Shown: positions 17,002 to 25,733 of the stretch, piece after piece
Layout: every line of letters starts with the position of its first letter
Numbering within the stretch: position 1 is the first letter of the stretch
Assembly: GCF_002847445.1 (NCBI RefSeq)
Contig: NZ_CP025430.1
Location: forward strand, 1,426,001 to 1,490,000
Direction of reading: 5' to 3'
Length of the DNA stretch: 64,000 bases
Source of the DNA: Paracoccus zhejiangensis
GTDB lineage: Bacteria; Pseudomonadota; Alphaproteobacteria; Rhodobacterales; Rhodobacteraceae
Translations under genes and position numbers: made by a program
Notes under the pieces: model-generated
The model's input: the letters and a program-made list of their open reading frames with translations, nothing else
What the model was told of the DNA's origin: nothing
Database searches by the model: none

Positions 17002-17427
17002 ATGGCGAGTCTGTGGCAAACGGGGGTGACGGCGCTGGCGCTCGGTGCGGGCCTGGCGGCTGCGGCCTTGGCGGTCGAGCCCGACCCGTTCGGCCCGCTG
17101 GCCCCGTTCCGGCCCGGCGAGGCGCTGGCCGACCGCGCCGCCACCTGCGCCACCCTGCCTGACTGGGTCGGCTACGCGCCCGAGACCGGGGAGCGGATCA
17201 GCCTGACGGTGCGCGGAAGGCTGAGCGCGGTCGAAAGCGACGGGGTGCTGGCCTACCTGGTGCTGTGTGAGGCAGCAGAAGTGCAGGTGCTCTGCGTCAC
17301 CTACGAGACCGGCGATTTTGAGCCGGGCGACGGAGCGGTCTTGGCCGGCGGCTTCATCCGGGCCGAGGGGCGGCGGGTGATGCTGGACCCCTGCCTTGCC
17401 AGCGATCCGCGTGCATCAGCCGACTAG
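17002..17427 (+). CDS. Hypothetical secreted protein
   Basis: Exported protein of 141 residues, unrecognised. It has a signal peptide (residues 1-24, ending ALAVEP) and a small beta-rich domain with four cysteines in the mature part (CATLP, LVLCEA, VLCVTYE and DPCLAS), which could pair as two disulfides. The layout resembles OB-fold-like periplasmic domains, but I cannot name the family. It is divergent from lepA by 100 bases. Its last four bases overlap the convergent EamA gene's stop region. Confidence 0.65.
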   Translation: MASLWQTGVTALALGAGLAAAALAVEPDPFGPLAPFRPGEALADRAATCATLPDWVGYAPETGERISLTVRGRLSAVESDGVLAYLVLCEAAEVQVLCVTYETGDFEPGDGAVLAGGFIRAEGRRVMLDPCLASDPRASAD

Positions 17428-18308
17428 GCCCGCCGCGCCGCCCGCCGGCGCAGCTGCGCCTCGCGCCACATCGCATAGACGCCCGACAGCACGATCACCC
17501 CGGCCCCGGCGAGGGTCCAAAGATCGGGGCGCTCGCGCAGCACAAGCACGGCGAGGATCAGCGCAAAGACCAGCCGCGTATAGCGGAAGGGCGCGATCAG
17601 CGACAGATCGGCCAGCCGCACCGACACGACCATGGCCTGATAGCCCGCCAGCCCGACGAAGACGCAGGCCAGAAGCAGCAGCCACTGGTTCAGGTCCAGC
17701 ATCCGCAGCCCCTGCCCCTCAACCGCCATCAGCACCAGCCCCGACAGGGCGATGGCGGTGAAGGCGGTGATGGTCAGAAGGCCCGATCCGACATCGACCG
17801 GCACCCGCCGCGTGGTCAGGTCGCGCATCGCCGCGAAGAAGACCGAGGCGAGCGCCAGCAGGGCCGCGGGGTGAAAGGCCTCGGTCCCCGGCCGCATGAT
17901 CATCAACACGCCCAGAAAGCCAAGTGCCACCGACAGCCAGCGCCGCCAGCCGACATGCTCGCCCAGGATCAGCGCCCCGCCCATGGTCATGGCCAGCGGC
18001 AGCGCCTGGGTGATGGCCGAGACCGAGGCCAGATCGCCTAGCGCCAGCGCCGCCACAAAGGTCAGCGCCGTCAGCCCCTCGCCCAGACTGCGCAGCAGCA
18101 CCACAGGTCGCCGCGCGCCCTGCCAGCCAGTCGGCTGACCGCGCAACCGGATCAGAAGCGCGAACAGCACCGCCCCCAGCGCGCCATGCAGGAACAGCAC
18201 CTCGCCGATGCTCAGCCGCACGGCCAACAGCTTCAGCAGCAGGTCCTCGATGGCGAAGAAGGCCATGCCCAAGACCATCAGCCCCGCCGCGCGGGCATTG
18301 CCGGTCAT
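17424..18308 (-). CDS. EamA/DMT-family transporter
   Basis: Inner-membrane transporter of the drug/metabolite superfamily, 294 residues, with ten predicted helices in two EamA repeats (about 1-140 and 150-285). The ILGEHVGWRRWLSVALGFLGVLMI segment and its counterpart VLRERPDLWTLAGAGVIVLSG are the conserved ends of each repeat. Substrate unknown. The start codon overlaps the stop of the upstream HAD gene by four bases (ATGA), so the two are co-translated. A basic tail (LRRRAARRA) closes the protein. Confidence 0.87.
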   Translation of the reverse strand: MTGNARAAGLMVLGMAFFAIEDLLLKLLAVRLSIGEVLFLHGALGAVLFALLIRLRGQPTGWQGARRPVVLLRSLGEGLTALTFVAALALGDLASVSAITQALPLAMTMGGALILGEHVGWRRWLSVALGFLGVLMIMRPGTEAFHPAALLALASVFFAAMRDLTTRRVPVDVGSGLLTITAFTAIALSGLVLMAVEGQGLRMLDLNQWLLLLACVFVGLAGYQAMVVSVRLADLSLIAPFRYTRLVFALILAVLVLRERPDLWTLAGAGVIVLSGVYAMWREAQLRRRAARRA

Positions 18309-18991
18309 GGGGTCAGCTTCGCGACAAGGGCCGGCAGGTCGGCGATGCGCTCCAGCCGGTGAAAGCGCGGATGATCGGGGTCATCGCCCTGCTCGTGCAG
18401 CCAGGTCAGATCATGCGGGATCAGCACCGCATTGCCGCCGGCCTGAAGCACCGGCAGGACGTCCGAATTCATCGAATTGCCGGCCATCAGAAAACGGTCC
18501 GGGGTGATGCCGTGGCGGGCAAAGACGGCGGCATAGGCATCGGGCGTCTTGTGCTGGACGATCTCGATGGCGTCGAACCGCTCGGCCAGACCCGACAGCG
18601 CGATCTTGCGCTCCTGATCCAGCACGTCACCCTTGGTGATGAGGATGCGGCGGCGGTCCGACAGCGCCTCGACCGCCCCCGCCGCGCCCTCCAGCAGATG
18701 CACCGGATGGGCGAGCATCTCCTGCCCCATTGCCAGAATTTCCGCCACCGCCTCGCCCGGCAGGCGGTTCTCGGTCAGCTCCAGCGCGGTCTGCACCATC
18801 GACAGCATGAAGCCCTTGATGCCGTAACCGTAACGCGCCAGATTGCGGCATTCGGTGTCGAAGAGATGCGCGGCAATGCGCTCGGGTGGCGCATGGCCCT
18901 CGAGCAGGCGGGCGAAGCCAGCCTGGGTGCTGCGGAAAAACGTCTCGTTTTCCCAAAGCGTGTCATCTGCGTCGAAACCGATCCATTCCAT
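18305..18991 (-). CDS. HAD-superfamily hydrolase
   Basis: Haloacid dehalogenase-type phosphatase of 228 residues. Motif I is GFDADDTLWENE (residues 5-16) with the nucleophilic and acid aspartates. ITKGD is motif II and lysine in QHKTPDAY is motif III. GNSMNSDVLPVL is motif IV. The layout resembles YjjG-type pyrimidine nucleotidases; the substrate is unproven. The ATG at 18991 is chosen because motif I must be close to the start; the longer open frame runs into the divergent region. It is coupled to the EamA gene. Confidence 0.87.
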   Translation of the reverse strand: MEWIGFDADDTLWENETFFRSTQAGFARLLEGHAPPERIAAHLFDTECRNLARYGYGIKGFMLSMVQTALELTENRLPGEAVAEILAMGQEMLAHPVHLLEGAAGAVEALSDRRRILITKGDVLDQERKIALSGLAERFDAIEIVQHKTPDAYAAVFARHGITPDRFLMAGNSMNSDVLPVLQAGGNAVLIPHDLTWLHEQGDDPDHPRFHRLERIADLPALVAKLTP

Positions 18992-19042
18992 GCCCGCGGG
19001 TGTGGCCGGCCCGTGCGGGGCCGTCAAGCGAAAGGATATCCG

Positions 19043-19228
19043 ATGGAGTTCACCGTTTCCGACATGACCTGCGGCCATTGCAAGGCGGCGATCGAGGAAG
19101 CTGTCACCGAGGCCGGCGGCACGGCGCAGATCGACCTTGAGACGAAGCGCGTCCGGGTCGAGGGAATCAACGCGACCGAGGCCGAGGCGGCGATCCGCGG
19201 CGCCGGCTATTCGCCCGAGCCGGCCTGA
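19043..19228 (+). CDS. Heavy-metal-associated (HMA) domain protein, copper-chaperone type
   Basis: Single HMA domain of 61 residues. MTCGHCKAAIEEAV carries the metal-binding cysteines 10 and 13, and the fold continues to GAGYSPE. It would carry Cu(I) in the cytoplasm, like CopZ. AAAGGA precedes the ATG. No CopA ATPase or CueR regulator is adjacent, so its partner is elsewhere. It is divergent from the HAD gene with about 50 bases between them. Confidence 0.88.
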   Translation: MEFTVSDMTCGHCKAAIEEAVTEAGGTAQIDLETKRVRVEGINATEAEAAIRGAGYSPEPA

Positions 19229-19306
19229 TCCGCGCGGGGCCGCGACGCCACAAGATATTGATGTTGCGGGCGGCCCGCCCCTGACCAATGGGTTATACCC
19301 AAGAGA

Positions 19307-19335
19307 TTGAGCGACGCCCCGGAATTTGCTATATC
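19307..19335 (+). promoter_or_regulatory. Candidate sigma-70 promoter
   Basis: A -35-like TTGAGC at 19307-19312 and a -10-like TATATC at 19330-19335, spaced 17 bases. It lies 79 bases before the ATG of the small secreted protein gene. No other good pair is seen in this intergenic stretch. Confidence 0.55.
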
Positions 19336-19413
19336 TGGGGGCATGACGGTGCCAAAGGAGACGGGCGACAAGCCCGCGGCATCCGATGACGAGGAACCGA
19401 GGAGACAGTCCCA

Positions 19414-19716
19414 ATGCTCAACCGCATCATCATTGCGGCCGCCGCCGTCGTGCTGACCACCCCTTTGGCCATGGCCGGCCCGATCGACAGCGCCTGCGTG
19501 CGCTCGGACCGCGCGCGTGGCAATGCGCCGCTCTGCGGCTGCATCCAGCAGGTGGCGAACCAGACGCTGTCGCGGTCCGACCAGCGCCGTGCCGCCGGCT
19601 TCTTCCGCGAGCCGCACAAGGCGCAAGAGGTCCGCATGTCGAAAAGCGACGCCGACAACGCCTTCTGGTCGCGCTACAAGCGCTTTGCCAGCAGTGCCGA
19701 GGCCTATTGCCGCTGA
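19414..19716 (+). CDS. Small secreted hypothetical protein
   Basis: Exported protein of 100 residues, function unknown; relatives in Rhodobacteraceae are sometimes labelled arginine transporter, a name this sequence does not support. The signal peptide (1-21) ends LAMAGP. The mature part has CVRSDRARG, CGCIQQVAN and a final CR, so four cysteines could form disulfides. GGAGA lies before the ATG and a candidate promoter is upstream. The downstream sirtuin gene begins within 10 bases of its stop and is probably in the same transcript. Confidence 0.72.
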   Translation: MLNRIIIAAAAVVLTTPLAMAGPIDSACVRSDRARGNAPLCGCIQQVANQTLSRSDQRRAAGFFREPHKAQEVRMSKSDADNAFWSRYKRFASSAEAYCR

Positions 19717-19723
19717 GCCGGCG

Positions 19724-20407
19724 TTGCGCATCGCCGTTCTGACCGGGGCGGGCATTTCCGCCGAAAGCGGGCTTGCGACCTTTCGCGCCGCCGATGGCTT
19801 GTGGGAAAACCACCGGGTCGAGGACGTGGCGACGCCCGAGGCCTTCGAACGCGACCCCGACCTGGTCCACCGCTTCTACAACCAGCGCCGCGCCCGGCTG
19901 GCCGAGGTTCAGCCGAACCCGGCCCATCGCGCGCTGGCCGATCTGGCGCAGTCGCATGACCTGACGCTGATCACCCAGAATGTCGACAACCTGCACGAGC
20001 GCGGCGGCAGCGCGGATGTCATCCACATGCATGGCGAGTTGACCCGCGCCCTCTGCGCCGCCTGCGGCCATCGCTGGCCGGCGCCTTTGGTCATGCAGCC
20101 CGCCGATCCCTGCCCCTCCTGCGGCGCCGCCGCCACCCGCCCCGATATCGTCTGGTTCGGCGAGATGCCCTATCACATGGAGCGGATCTGGCAGGCGCTG
20201 GAGGAAGCCGATCTTTTCGCCGCCATCGGCACCTCGGGCAATGTCTATCCCGCCGCCGGCTTTGCCCAGCACGCCGCCCGCCGGGGCATCCCCTGCGTGG
20301 AACTGAACCTCGCCGCCAGCGCCAATGCCCGCGATTTTGCCAAGCGCATCATCGGCCCGGCCAGCGAGACGGTGCCGAACTGGGTGGCCGGGCTCGGCCG
20401 CCGATAG
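19724..20407 (+). CDS. cobB: NAD-dependent protein deacylase (sirtuin, CobB type)
   Basis: Class III sirtuin of 227 residues. GAGISAESG lies close to the N-terminus, TQNVDNLHERGG near residue 87, and the catalytic histidine in MHGEL follows. A zinc site is given by CAACGHRW and CPSCG. RPDIVWFGEMPY and GTSGNVYPAA complete the NAD pocket. YHMERIW lacks a clear deacetylase-only pattern, so desuccinylation is possible. The start is uncertain: no ATG suits the family length, and TTG at 19724 gives LRIAVLTGAG, as in relatives. Translation is likely coupled to the preceding gene, whose stop is eight bases earlier. The cobalamin riboswitch lies downstream but serves btuB. The symbol cobB here means the deacylase. 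Confidence 0.87.
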   Translation: MRIAVLTGAGISAESGLATFRAADGLWENHRVEDVATPEAFERDPDLVHRFYNQRRARLAEVQPNPAHRALADLAQSHDLTLITQNVDNLHERGGSADVIHMHGELTRALCAACGHRWPAPLVMQPADPCPSCGAAATRPDIVWFGEMPYHMERIWQALEEADLFAAIGTSGNVYPAAGFAQHAARRGIPCVELNLAASANARDFAKRIIGPASETVPNWVAGLGRR

Positions 20408-20448
20408 TTCTTGCCCCGTTTCGCGGCTTCGGTTAATCCCCGCCCTGC

Positions 20449-20609
20449 CTCGGTTCCGGGAGTGATCCCGGTGAAAAGGGAACGCGGTGCAATTCCGCGG
20501 CTGCCCCCGCAACTGTCAGCGGCGAGCGAGGCCGGACATGTCACTGTTCGCGGTTGCGGATGGGAAGACCCGGCCAAGCCCCGACCCGCGAAGCCAGGAG
20601 ACCTGCCAA
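20449..20609 (+). ncRNA. Cobalamin (B12) riboswitch
   Basis: Adenosylcobalamin-type aptamer in the leader of btuB. GGTTCCGGGAGTGATCCCGG forms the first arm, followed by GGGAACGCGGTG, GCTGCCCCCGCAACTGT (conserved core) and the B12 box GAAGCCAGGAGACCTGCC near 20590-20607. About 145 bases separate its end from the btuB ATG; this stretch would hold the expression platform, though I did not find a clear terminator there. B12 binding is expected to lower expression of btuB and the three genes behind it. No gene is seen in 20408-20755. Confidence 0.95.
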
Positions 20610-20755
20610 GGCCATCACCCTGACCACATGCGGGGCGCATGTGCGAAACGGTTTGTCCGTCGCGGTGGTTCATTGACCCGTCCGGCCGGAAACGCCTTCC
20701 CACCGGATCACCCATCCCCGCCCGCAACGACCGGGCGCCCTGAAGGACCGAACCG

Positions 20756-22588
20756 ATGCAACTCCGCCATCTTTTGGCCGCCTCGACCGCGCTGACCGCC
20801 CTTGCCGGCCTCGCCGCCGCGCAGGGGGCCGCGCTGCCGCCGGCCGATTACGTGCTGCCCGAGATCACGCTCTACGCCTATCAGACCGAGGCCGAACTGG
20901 GCCGCACCGGCGCCACGGTCGAGGTCGTGACGCAGGAGGAACTTCAGCGCGACGGCACCCTGCGCCTGACCGACTACCTGGCCACCCTGCCCGGCATCTC
21001 GGCCACCGCCAATGGCGGCTTCGGTACCCAGTCGACCCTGCGTATCCGTGGCCTTGCCGGGCAATATGTGAAGGTGCTGGTCGACGGGATCGACGTGTCG
21101 GACCCCTCCTCGACCCAGATCCGCTTTGATCCCGGCGCGATGATGACCGGTGACATCGCCCGGATCGAGGTGTTGAAGGGCGCGCAATCGGCGCTTTACG
21201 GCTCCGAGGCCATCGGCGGGGTCATCGCCATCAGCACGCTGGATGCAACCGAACCCGGCACCCGCCAGCGCGCGACTCTGGAATATGGCAGCTACAACAC
21301 CAAGCGGGCGGCCTATAGCATCACCACTTCCGGCGAGCGTCATGCGCTGGCCTTCACGGTTCAGCATCTCGACACTGATGGCTTCTCGGTCGCGGACGAG
21401 GCCGATGGCAACCGCGAGGACGATGGCGCCCGCGCCACCCGCGCCACGCTGTCGGGCCGCTATGATGTCAACGACGCCCTGACCATCGGCGCCGCCGGCT
21501 TCTGGCAGAAGACCGAGGCCGAGACCGATGGCGATTTCCCGGTGCTGGAAGATGGCGCCGATGCCAGCAACGGCATCCTGCGCGGTGGCCGGATCTATGC
21601 CGATTACGACGCCGGCGGCATCCGCCACGGGCTGGCCCTGCAGCGCAGCGAGACCTCGCGGCAGGAAACCTATGACGGCTTCACCTATCCCTTCGAGGGC
21701 GAGCGGACCGAGCTGGAATACAAGGGCTCGGTCGATCTGAACCCGCAGGTGGTGCTGGCCTGGGGCGCGGCCCATAGCCGCGAGGAGTTCCAGGGCGACA
21801 GCACCGATGCCGGTTACATCACCAATTCGGCCTTTGCCGAGGCGCGCTATACGCCCAACGACCGGCTGGATCTGGCCCTGTCGCTGCGCCACGACCACAA
21901 TTCGCAATTCGGCAGCGAGGCCACGGGCCGGCTGGCGCTGGCCTGGCGCCCAGATGACAACTGGACGCTCCGCGCCAATTGGGGCACCGGCTATCGCGCC
22001 CCCTCGCCCTACGAGCTTTACAGCTTCTGGGCCGGCACGCCCGACCTGACGCCGGAAACCGCCAAGGGTGGCGAGATCGGCGTCGAGCGCAGCTTTGCCA
22101 ATGGCGCGACCCTGCGCGCAACCGCCTTCCACTCGGTCGTGACCGATCTGATCGACTATTCCTATGCGACCTTCCACTACGAACAGATCCCCGGCGACAC
22201 GCGCAGTCAGGGGATCGAGCTGTCGGGTGAAACGCCGCTGAACGACCGGCTGCGGCTCAGCGGCAACTTCACCTATACCGATACCGAGCGCCCCGACGGC
22301 CAACAGTTGGAACGGGTGCCCGAGCGGGTGCTGAACCTGCGGCTCGACGGCGACATCTCGGACCGCTCGCGCTTCGGGCTGGGGCTGACCCATGCCTCGG
22401 GCTTGGTCGATCGCGGGGCGGAAATGCCCAGCTATACGCTGGTCGATGCCTCGGTCGAATATGACCTGACCGGCCGGTCGACCGGCTATCTGCGGGTCGA
22501 GAACCTGTTCGACCAGGACTACCAGGTGCTGCGCGGCTACGGCACCTCGGGCCGCGCCCTCTTCGCGGGGATCCGTGCGGAGTTCTGA
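20756..22588 (+). CDS. btuB: TonB-dependent vitamin B12 receptor BtuB
   Basis: Outer-membrane receptor of 610 residues. The signal peptide ends LAAAQG. The TonB-box region is PEITLYAYQ (residues 39-47), followed by a plug domain (LRIRGLAGQYVKVLVDGIDV) and a beta-barrel that ends in the usual aromatic residue (GIRAEF). It imports cobalamin using TonB energy. The riboswitch directly upstream and the BtuFCD transporter downstream define the substrate. AAGGACCGAACC precedes the ATG. Its last 14 bases overlap the GTG start of the binding-protein gene. Confidence 0.94.
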   Translation: MQLRHLLAASTALTALAGLAAAQGAALPPADYVLPEITLYAYQTEAELGRTGATVEVVTQEELQRDGTLRLTDYLATLPGISATANGGFGTQSTLRIRGLAGQYVKVLVDGIDVSDPSSTQIRFDPGAMMTGDIARIEVLKGAQSALYGSEAIGGVIAISTLDATEPGTRQRATLEYGSYNTKRAAYSITTSGERHALAFTVQHLDTDGFSVADEADGNREDDGARATRATLSGRYDVNDALTIGAAGFWQKTEAETDGDFPVLEDGADASNGILRGGRIYADYDAGGIRHGLALQRSETSRQETYDGFTYPFEGERTELEYKGSVDLNPQVVLAWGAAHSREEFQGDSTDAGYITNSAFAEARYTPNDRLDLALSLRHDHNSQFGSEATGRLALAWRPDDNWTLRANWGTGYRAPSPYELYSFWAGTPDLTPETAKGGEIGVERSFANGATLRATAFHSVVTDLIDYSYATFHYEQIPGDTRSQGIELSGETPLNDRLRLSGNFTYTDTERPDGQQLERVPERVLNLRLDGDISDRSRFGLGLTHASGLVDRGAEMPSYTLVDASVEYDLTGRSTGYLRVENLFDQDYQVLRGYGTSGRALFAGIRAEF

Positions 22589-23378
22589 TCTGGTCCGCGG
22601 TGTGGCGGCGGCGCTGGTCGTCGCCCTGCCGGCGGTCGCGGGGGCTGAGGCGCCCCGGCGGGTGGTGTCGATGAACCTCTGCACCGACCAGATCGCCATG
22701 CTGCTGGCGGCGCCGGGGCAACTCGTGTCGGTCAGCGATCTGGCGGCTGACCCGAACATGTCGCCGATGGCCGAAGTGGCGGCGGCCTATCCACCGAATT
22801 ACGGCCGCGCCGAAGAGATCTACCTGATGCGGCCCGATCTGGTGATTGCCGGGCAATATGCCTCGGGGCCGGCGGTGGCGATGCTGCGCCGGCTGGCGAT
22901 CCGGGTCGAGGTGCTGCCGCCTGCCGAGGATTTCGACGCCATCCGCGCGCAGATCAGCCAGATCGGAAACTGGCTCGGTCGCGAGGCCGAGGCCGCGCGG
23001 CTGATCGAAGATTTCGATGCGGGGCTTGCGGCGCTGGCCAAGGACGCCACGCATGGCCGGGCGGCGCTGTATTATGCCAATGGCTTCACCTCGGGGCGTT
23101 CGACGCTGGCCGGGGCGATTGTCGAGGCGGCGGGTTACGACAATATCGCCGGCGATTACGGCATCGAGACGACCACCGCCCTGCCCTTGGAACTGCTGGT
23201 CATGTCCGAGCCCGACCGGCTGATCACCGGGGCGAAATGGCCCGGACAGTCGCGGTCCGAGGCCATTCTGGACCACCCGGCGCTGCAACAGGCGGCCCCC
23301 GGCATGGCCGAGGTGACCGACCGCGACTGGGTCTGCGGCACGCCTTTCGTGCTCGATGCCATCGAGGCGCTGCAATGA
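22575..23378 (+). CDS. btuF: B12 ABC transporter periplasmic binding protein
   Basis: Class III periplasmic binding protein of 267 residues. It starts with GTG at 22575, inside the end of btuB; the signal peptide runs to about residue 25 (AVAGAEA). RVVSMNLCTDQIAMLL begins the first lobe, MRPDLVIAGQYASG is the interlobe strand, and the long helix near AARLIEDFDAGL links the lobes as in BtuF and FhuD. It hands B12 from the receptor to the membrane permease. The stop overlaps the permease ATG by four bases (ATGA). Confidence 0.88.
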   Translation: MRSSDLVRGVAAALVVALPAVAGAEAPRRVVSMNLCTDQIAMLLAAPGQLVSVSDLAADPNMSPMAEVAAAYPPNYGRAEEIYLMRPDLVIAGQYASGPAVAMLRRLAIRVEVLPPAEDFDAIRAQISQIGNWLGREAEAARLIEDFDAGLAALAKDATHGRAALYYANGFTSGRSTLAGAIVEAAGYDNIAGDYGIETTTALPLELLVMSEPDRLITGAKWPGQSRSEAILDHPALQQAAPGMAEVTDRDWVCGTPFVLDAIEALQ

Positions 23379-24364
23379 GCCGTCTGATGCTCGCCCTCGC
23401 GGCGCTGGTGGCGCTGCTGTTCCTCGTCTCGCTGACAACCGGCCCGGCGGGCATCGGCTTCGTCGAGGGGATCCGCGCGCTGATCCTTGGCGGTGACGGC
23501 CCCTTGCCCATCGTGATGCGCGAGATCCGCCTGCCCCGCGCGCTTCTGGGTGTGGGCGTTGGCGCGGCGCTTGGTCTCTCGGGCGCGGCGTTGCAAGGCT
23601 ATCTGCGAAACCCGCTGGCCGAGCCGGGGCTGATCGGGGTCAGCGGCATGGCGGCGCTTGGCGCGGTCATCGCCATCCAGATCGGGCTGTCGGCCAGCCT
23701 CGCCCTTGGCCTGCCGCTGATGGCGCTGGCCGGTGCTGCCTTGGGCGTGGCGGTGCTGATGGCGCTGGCCGGTCCGCGCGGTGGCTCGGTGACGCTGATC
23801 CTCGCCGGCATCGCCATCTCGGCGCTGGCCGGGGCGGGGACGCAGCTGGTGCTGAACCTCTCGCCCAATCCCTATGCGGCGAACGAGATCGTCTTCTGGC
23901 TGATGGGCTCGCTGGCGGATCGTTCGATGCTGCATGTGGCGCTGGCTTTGCCGGTGATGATCCTCGGCGGGCTGATCCTGATGCGTCTTGGCCGCGGCCT
24001 CGACGCGCTGACCCTCGGCGAAAGCGCCGCCGCCGCCATGGGCATCGCACCCGGACGGCTGCGCTGGCTGCTGGTTGCGGGCGTGGCGCTGATGATCGGA
24101 CCGGCGACGGCGGTGGCGGGCACCATCGGCTTCGTCGGGCTGGTGGTGCCGCATCTCTTGCGCCCGTTGGTCGGCGCCCAACCCTCGCGGCTGTTGCCGG
24201 CCTCGGCGCTTGGCGGGGCGGCGATGGTGCTGGCCGCCGATATTGCCGTGCGGCTGATCCTGCCCGAGCGCGACCTGAAGCTGGGCGTGCTGACCGCACT
24301 GGTCGGCGCGCCGCTGTTCCTGCACCTGATCTGGAAAACACGGTCGCGCGGGGGCCTCGGATGA
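23375..24364 (+). CDS. btuC: B12 ABC transporter permease (FecCD/BtuC family)
   Basis: Inner-membrane permease of 329 residues with about ten hydrophobic helices. REIRLPRALLGVGVGAALGLSGAALQG (about 49-75) is the conserved FecCD entry segment. LGESAAAAMGI near 216 is the cytoplasmic loop that contacts the ATPase, and GTIGFVGLVVPHLLRPLVG is the second signature. It overlaps the genes on both sides by four bases, so btuF, btuC and btuD are co-translated. Confidence 0.93.
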   Translation: MSRLMLALAALVALLFLVSLTTGPAGIGFVEGIRALILGGDGPLPIVMREIRLPRALLGVGVGAALGLSGAALQGYLRNPLAEPGLIGVSGMAALGAVIAIQIGLSASLALGLPLMALAGAALGVAVLMALAGPRGGSVTLILAGIAISALAGAGTQLVLNLSPNPYAANEIVFWLMGSLADRSMLHVALALPVMILGGLILMRLGRGLDALTLGESAAAAMGIAPGRLRWLLVAGVALMIGPATAVAGTIGFVGLVVPHLLRPLVGAQPSRLLPASALGGAAMVLAADIAVRLILPERDLKLGVLTALVGAPLFLHLIWKTRSRGGLG

Positions 24365-25098
24365 GCCTCCTGACCCTCGAAAACCTGTCCGTCACCCGCC
24401 GCAACCGCCCGGTTCTGCGCGGGGTCTCGCTCAGCGTCGAGCCGGGCGAGTTCGTGGGCCTTCTGGGGCCGAACGGTGCCGGGAAATCGACACTGATGGA
24501 AGCGGCACTGGGGTTGATCCCCTTTGTAGGCCGTTCGAATCTGGCCGCCCTCTCGGCCCGTGACCGTGCCCACCGCGCCGCCTATCTGCCGCAATCGCGC
24601 GAGATCGCCTGGCCGATCAGCGTCGAGAACCTGGTGGCGCTTGGCCGCATCCCCTGGCCCGGTGCCAGCGGGGCCGAGGATCGCGCCGCCATCGACGCGG
24701 CCATTTCCCGCATGGGGCTGGAACCGTTCCGCGCCCGCACCGCCACGCGGCTGTCAGGGGGCGAGCAGGGCCGCGCGCTGATCGCTAGGGCGCTGGCACA
24801 GGAAACCCCGCTGCTTCTGGCCGATGAGCCGGTGGCGGGGCTGGATCCGGCGCAGCAACTGGCCTGCCTGCGGCTTTTCCGCGCGCTGGCGGGCGAAGGC
24901 CACTGCATCCTCGCCTCGATCCACGACCTGGGGCTGGCGGCGCGGTTCTGCACCCGTCTGGTGCTGCTGGCGGGCGGCGAGGTGCTGGCCGATGGTGCGC
25001 CGGGCGAGGTTCTGACGGCGGAGAACCTGAGCCGCGCCTTCGGCATCAGCGTTCACCGCATCGACACCCCGCACGGCCCGGCCATCCTGCCGATCTGA
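24361..25098 (+). CDS. btuD: B12 ABC transporter ATPase
   Basis: ATP-binding subunit of 245 residues. Walker A is GPNGAGKS (36-43), the Q-loop is in PQSREIAWP, the signature is LSGGEQGRALIARAL, Walker B is LLLADEPVAGLDP, and the switch histidine is in SIHDLG. It powers the BtuC permease. The ATG overlaps the btuC stop. The convergent ParA gene ends two bases after its stop, with no room for a terminator. Confidence 0.93.
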   Translation: MSLLTLENLSVTRRNRPVLRGVSLSVEPGEFVGLLGPNGAGKSTLMEAALGLIPFVGRSNLAALSARDRAHRAAYLPQSREIAWPISVENLVALGRIPWPGASGAEDRAAIDAAISRMGLEPFRARTATRLSGGEQGRALIARALAQETPLLLADEPVAGLDPAQQLACLRLFRALAGEGHCILASIHDLGLAARFCTRLVLLAGGEVLADGAPGEVLTAENLSRAFGISVHRIDTPHGPAILPI

Positions 25099-25100
25099 GC

Positions 25101-25733
25101 CTAGCGCTTGGCGAGAATCTCGTCGGTCAGCGCCTCGATCTCGACCCGCGCCGGGGTGGCCTTGGGCTTTTCCGCCGCACCCAGACCCTGCCCCAGCGTC
25201 TCGGCATAGGCCACACGGTTGGCCAGTTGCGTCGCCGCGATCTCGGCGCCCAGTTCCGCGCATTTCTCGGCGATCTCGGCGCCGAGCCGCGTCCCGGCCT
25301 TGGTGCGATTGAGCACGATCAGCACCGGCGCCTTCTCGCGCCGCGCCAGATCCAGCACGCCCTCGGTCGCCCACAGGTCCACATGGCTCGAGGCGACCGG
25401 CACGATCACCAGATCGGCCACCCGCAGCGCCGGGCGCAGGTCACTGTCGATCTTGGGTGGCGTGTCGATGATGACGTAATCGAAGCGCTTCTTCAGCTTC
25501 TCGGATTCGTAGGACGCGCCCCAGGCCGAGGAGGTCGAGAAATCCAGCGCCTCGTCCTCGGCATAATGCTCGCTGCGCTCCATGAACCAGCGGCCCATGC
25601 TGCCCTGCGGGTCGGTATCGACCAGCGCGACCGAATGCCCGCGCGAGCGCAGCGCCACCGCGAGATTGACCGCGATGGTCGTTTTGCCCGATCCGCCCTT
25701 CTGCTGGGCCACGGTGATGATCTGTCCGGCCAT
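25101..25733 (-). CDS. ParA/MinD-type ATPase
   Basis: Deviant Walker A ATPase of 210 residues. QQKGGSGKTT (10-19) has the signature lysine of the ParA class, VDTDPQGS is the A' motif, and VIIDTPP is Walker B. It is of the small type without a DNA-binding N-terminus, like proteins that position plasmids, chemoreceptors or other cargo. No ParB-like gene is adjacent, so the cargo is unknown; the chromosomal parA usually sits next to parB, so this is more likely a paralogue. The Shine-Dalgarno GGAAGGGAC precedes the ATG. Confidence 0.9.
   Translation of the reverse strand: MAGQIITVAQQKGGSGKTTIAVNLAVALRSRGHSVALVDTDPQGSMGRWFMERSEHYAEDEALDFSTSSAWGASYESEKLKKRFDYVIIDTPPKIDSDLRPALRVADLVIVPVASSHVDLWATEGVLDLARREKAPVLIVLNRTKAGTRLGAEIAEKCAELGAEIAATQLANRVAYAETLGQGLGAAEKPKATPARVEIEALTDEILAKR

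Noticed and set aside
19343..19428. Short leader reading frame ATG ACG GTG CCA before the small secreted protein
   Set aside because: It has no good ribosome site, overlaps the real gene start out of frame and shows no attenuation structure.
20708..22759. 683-codon minus-strand frame opposite btuB
   Set aside because: The plus strand shows a TonB receptor behind a riboswitch; the antisense frame is a compositional artefact.
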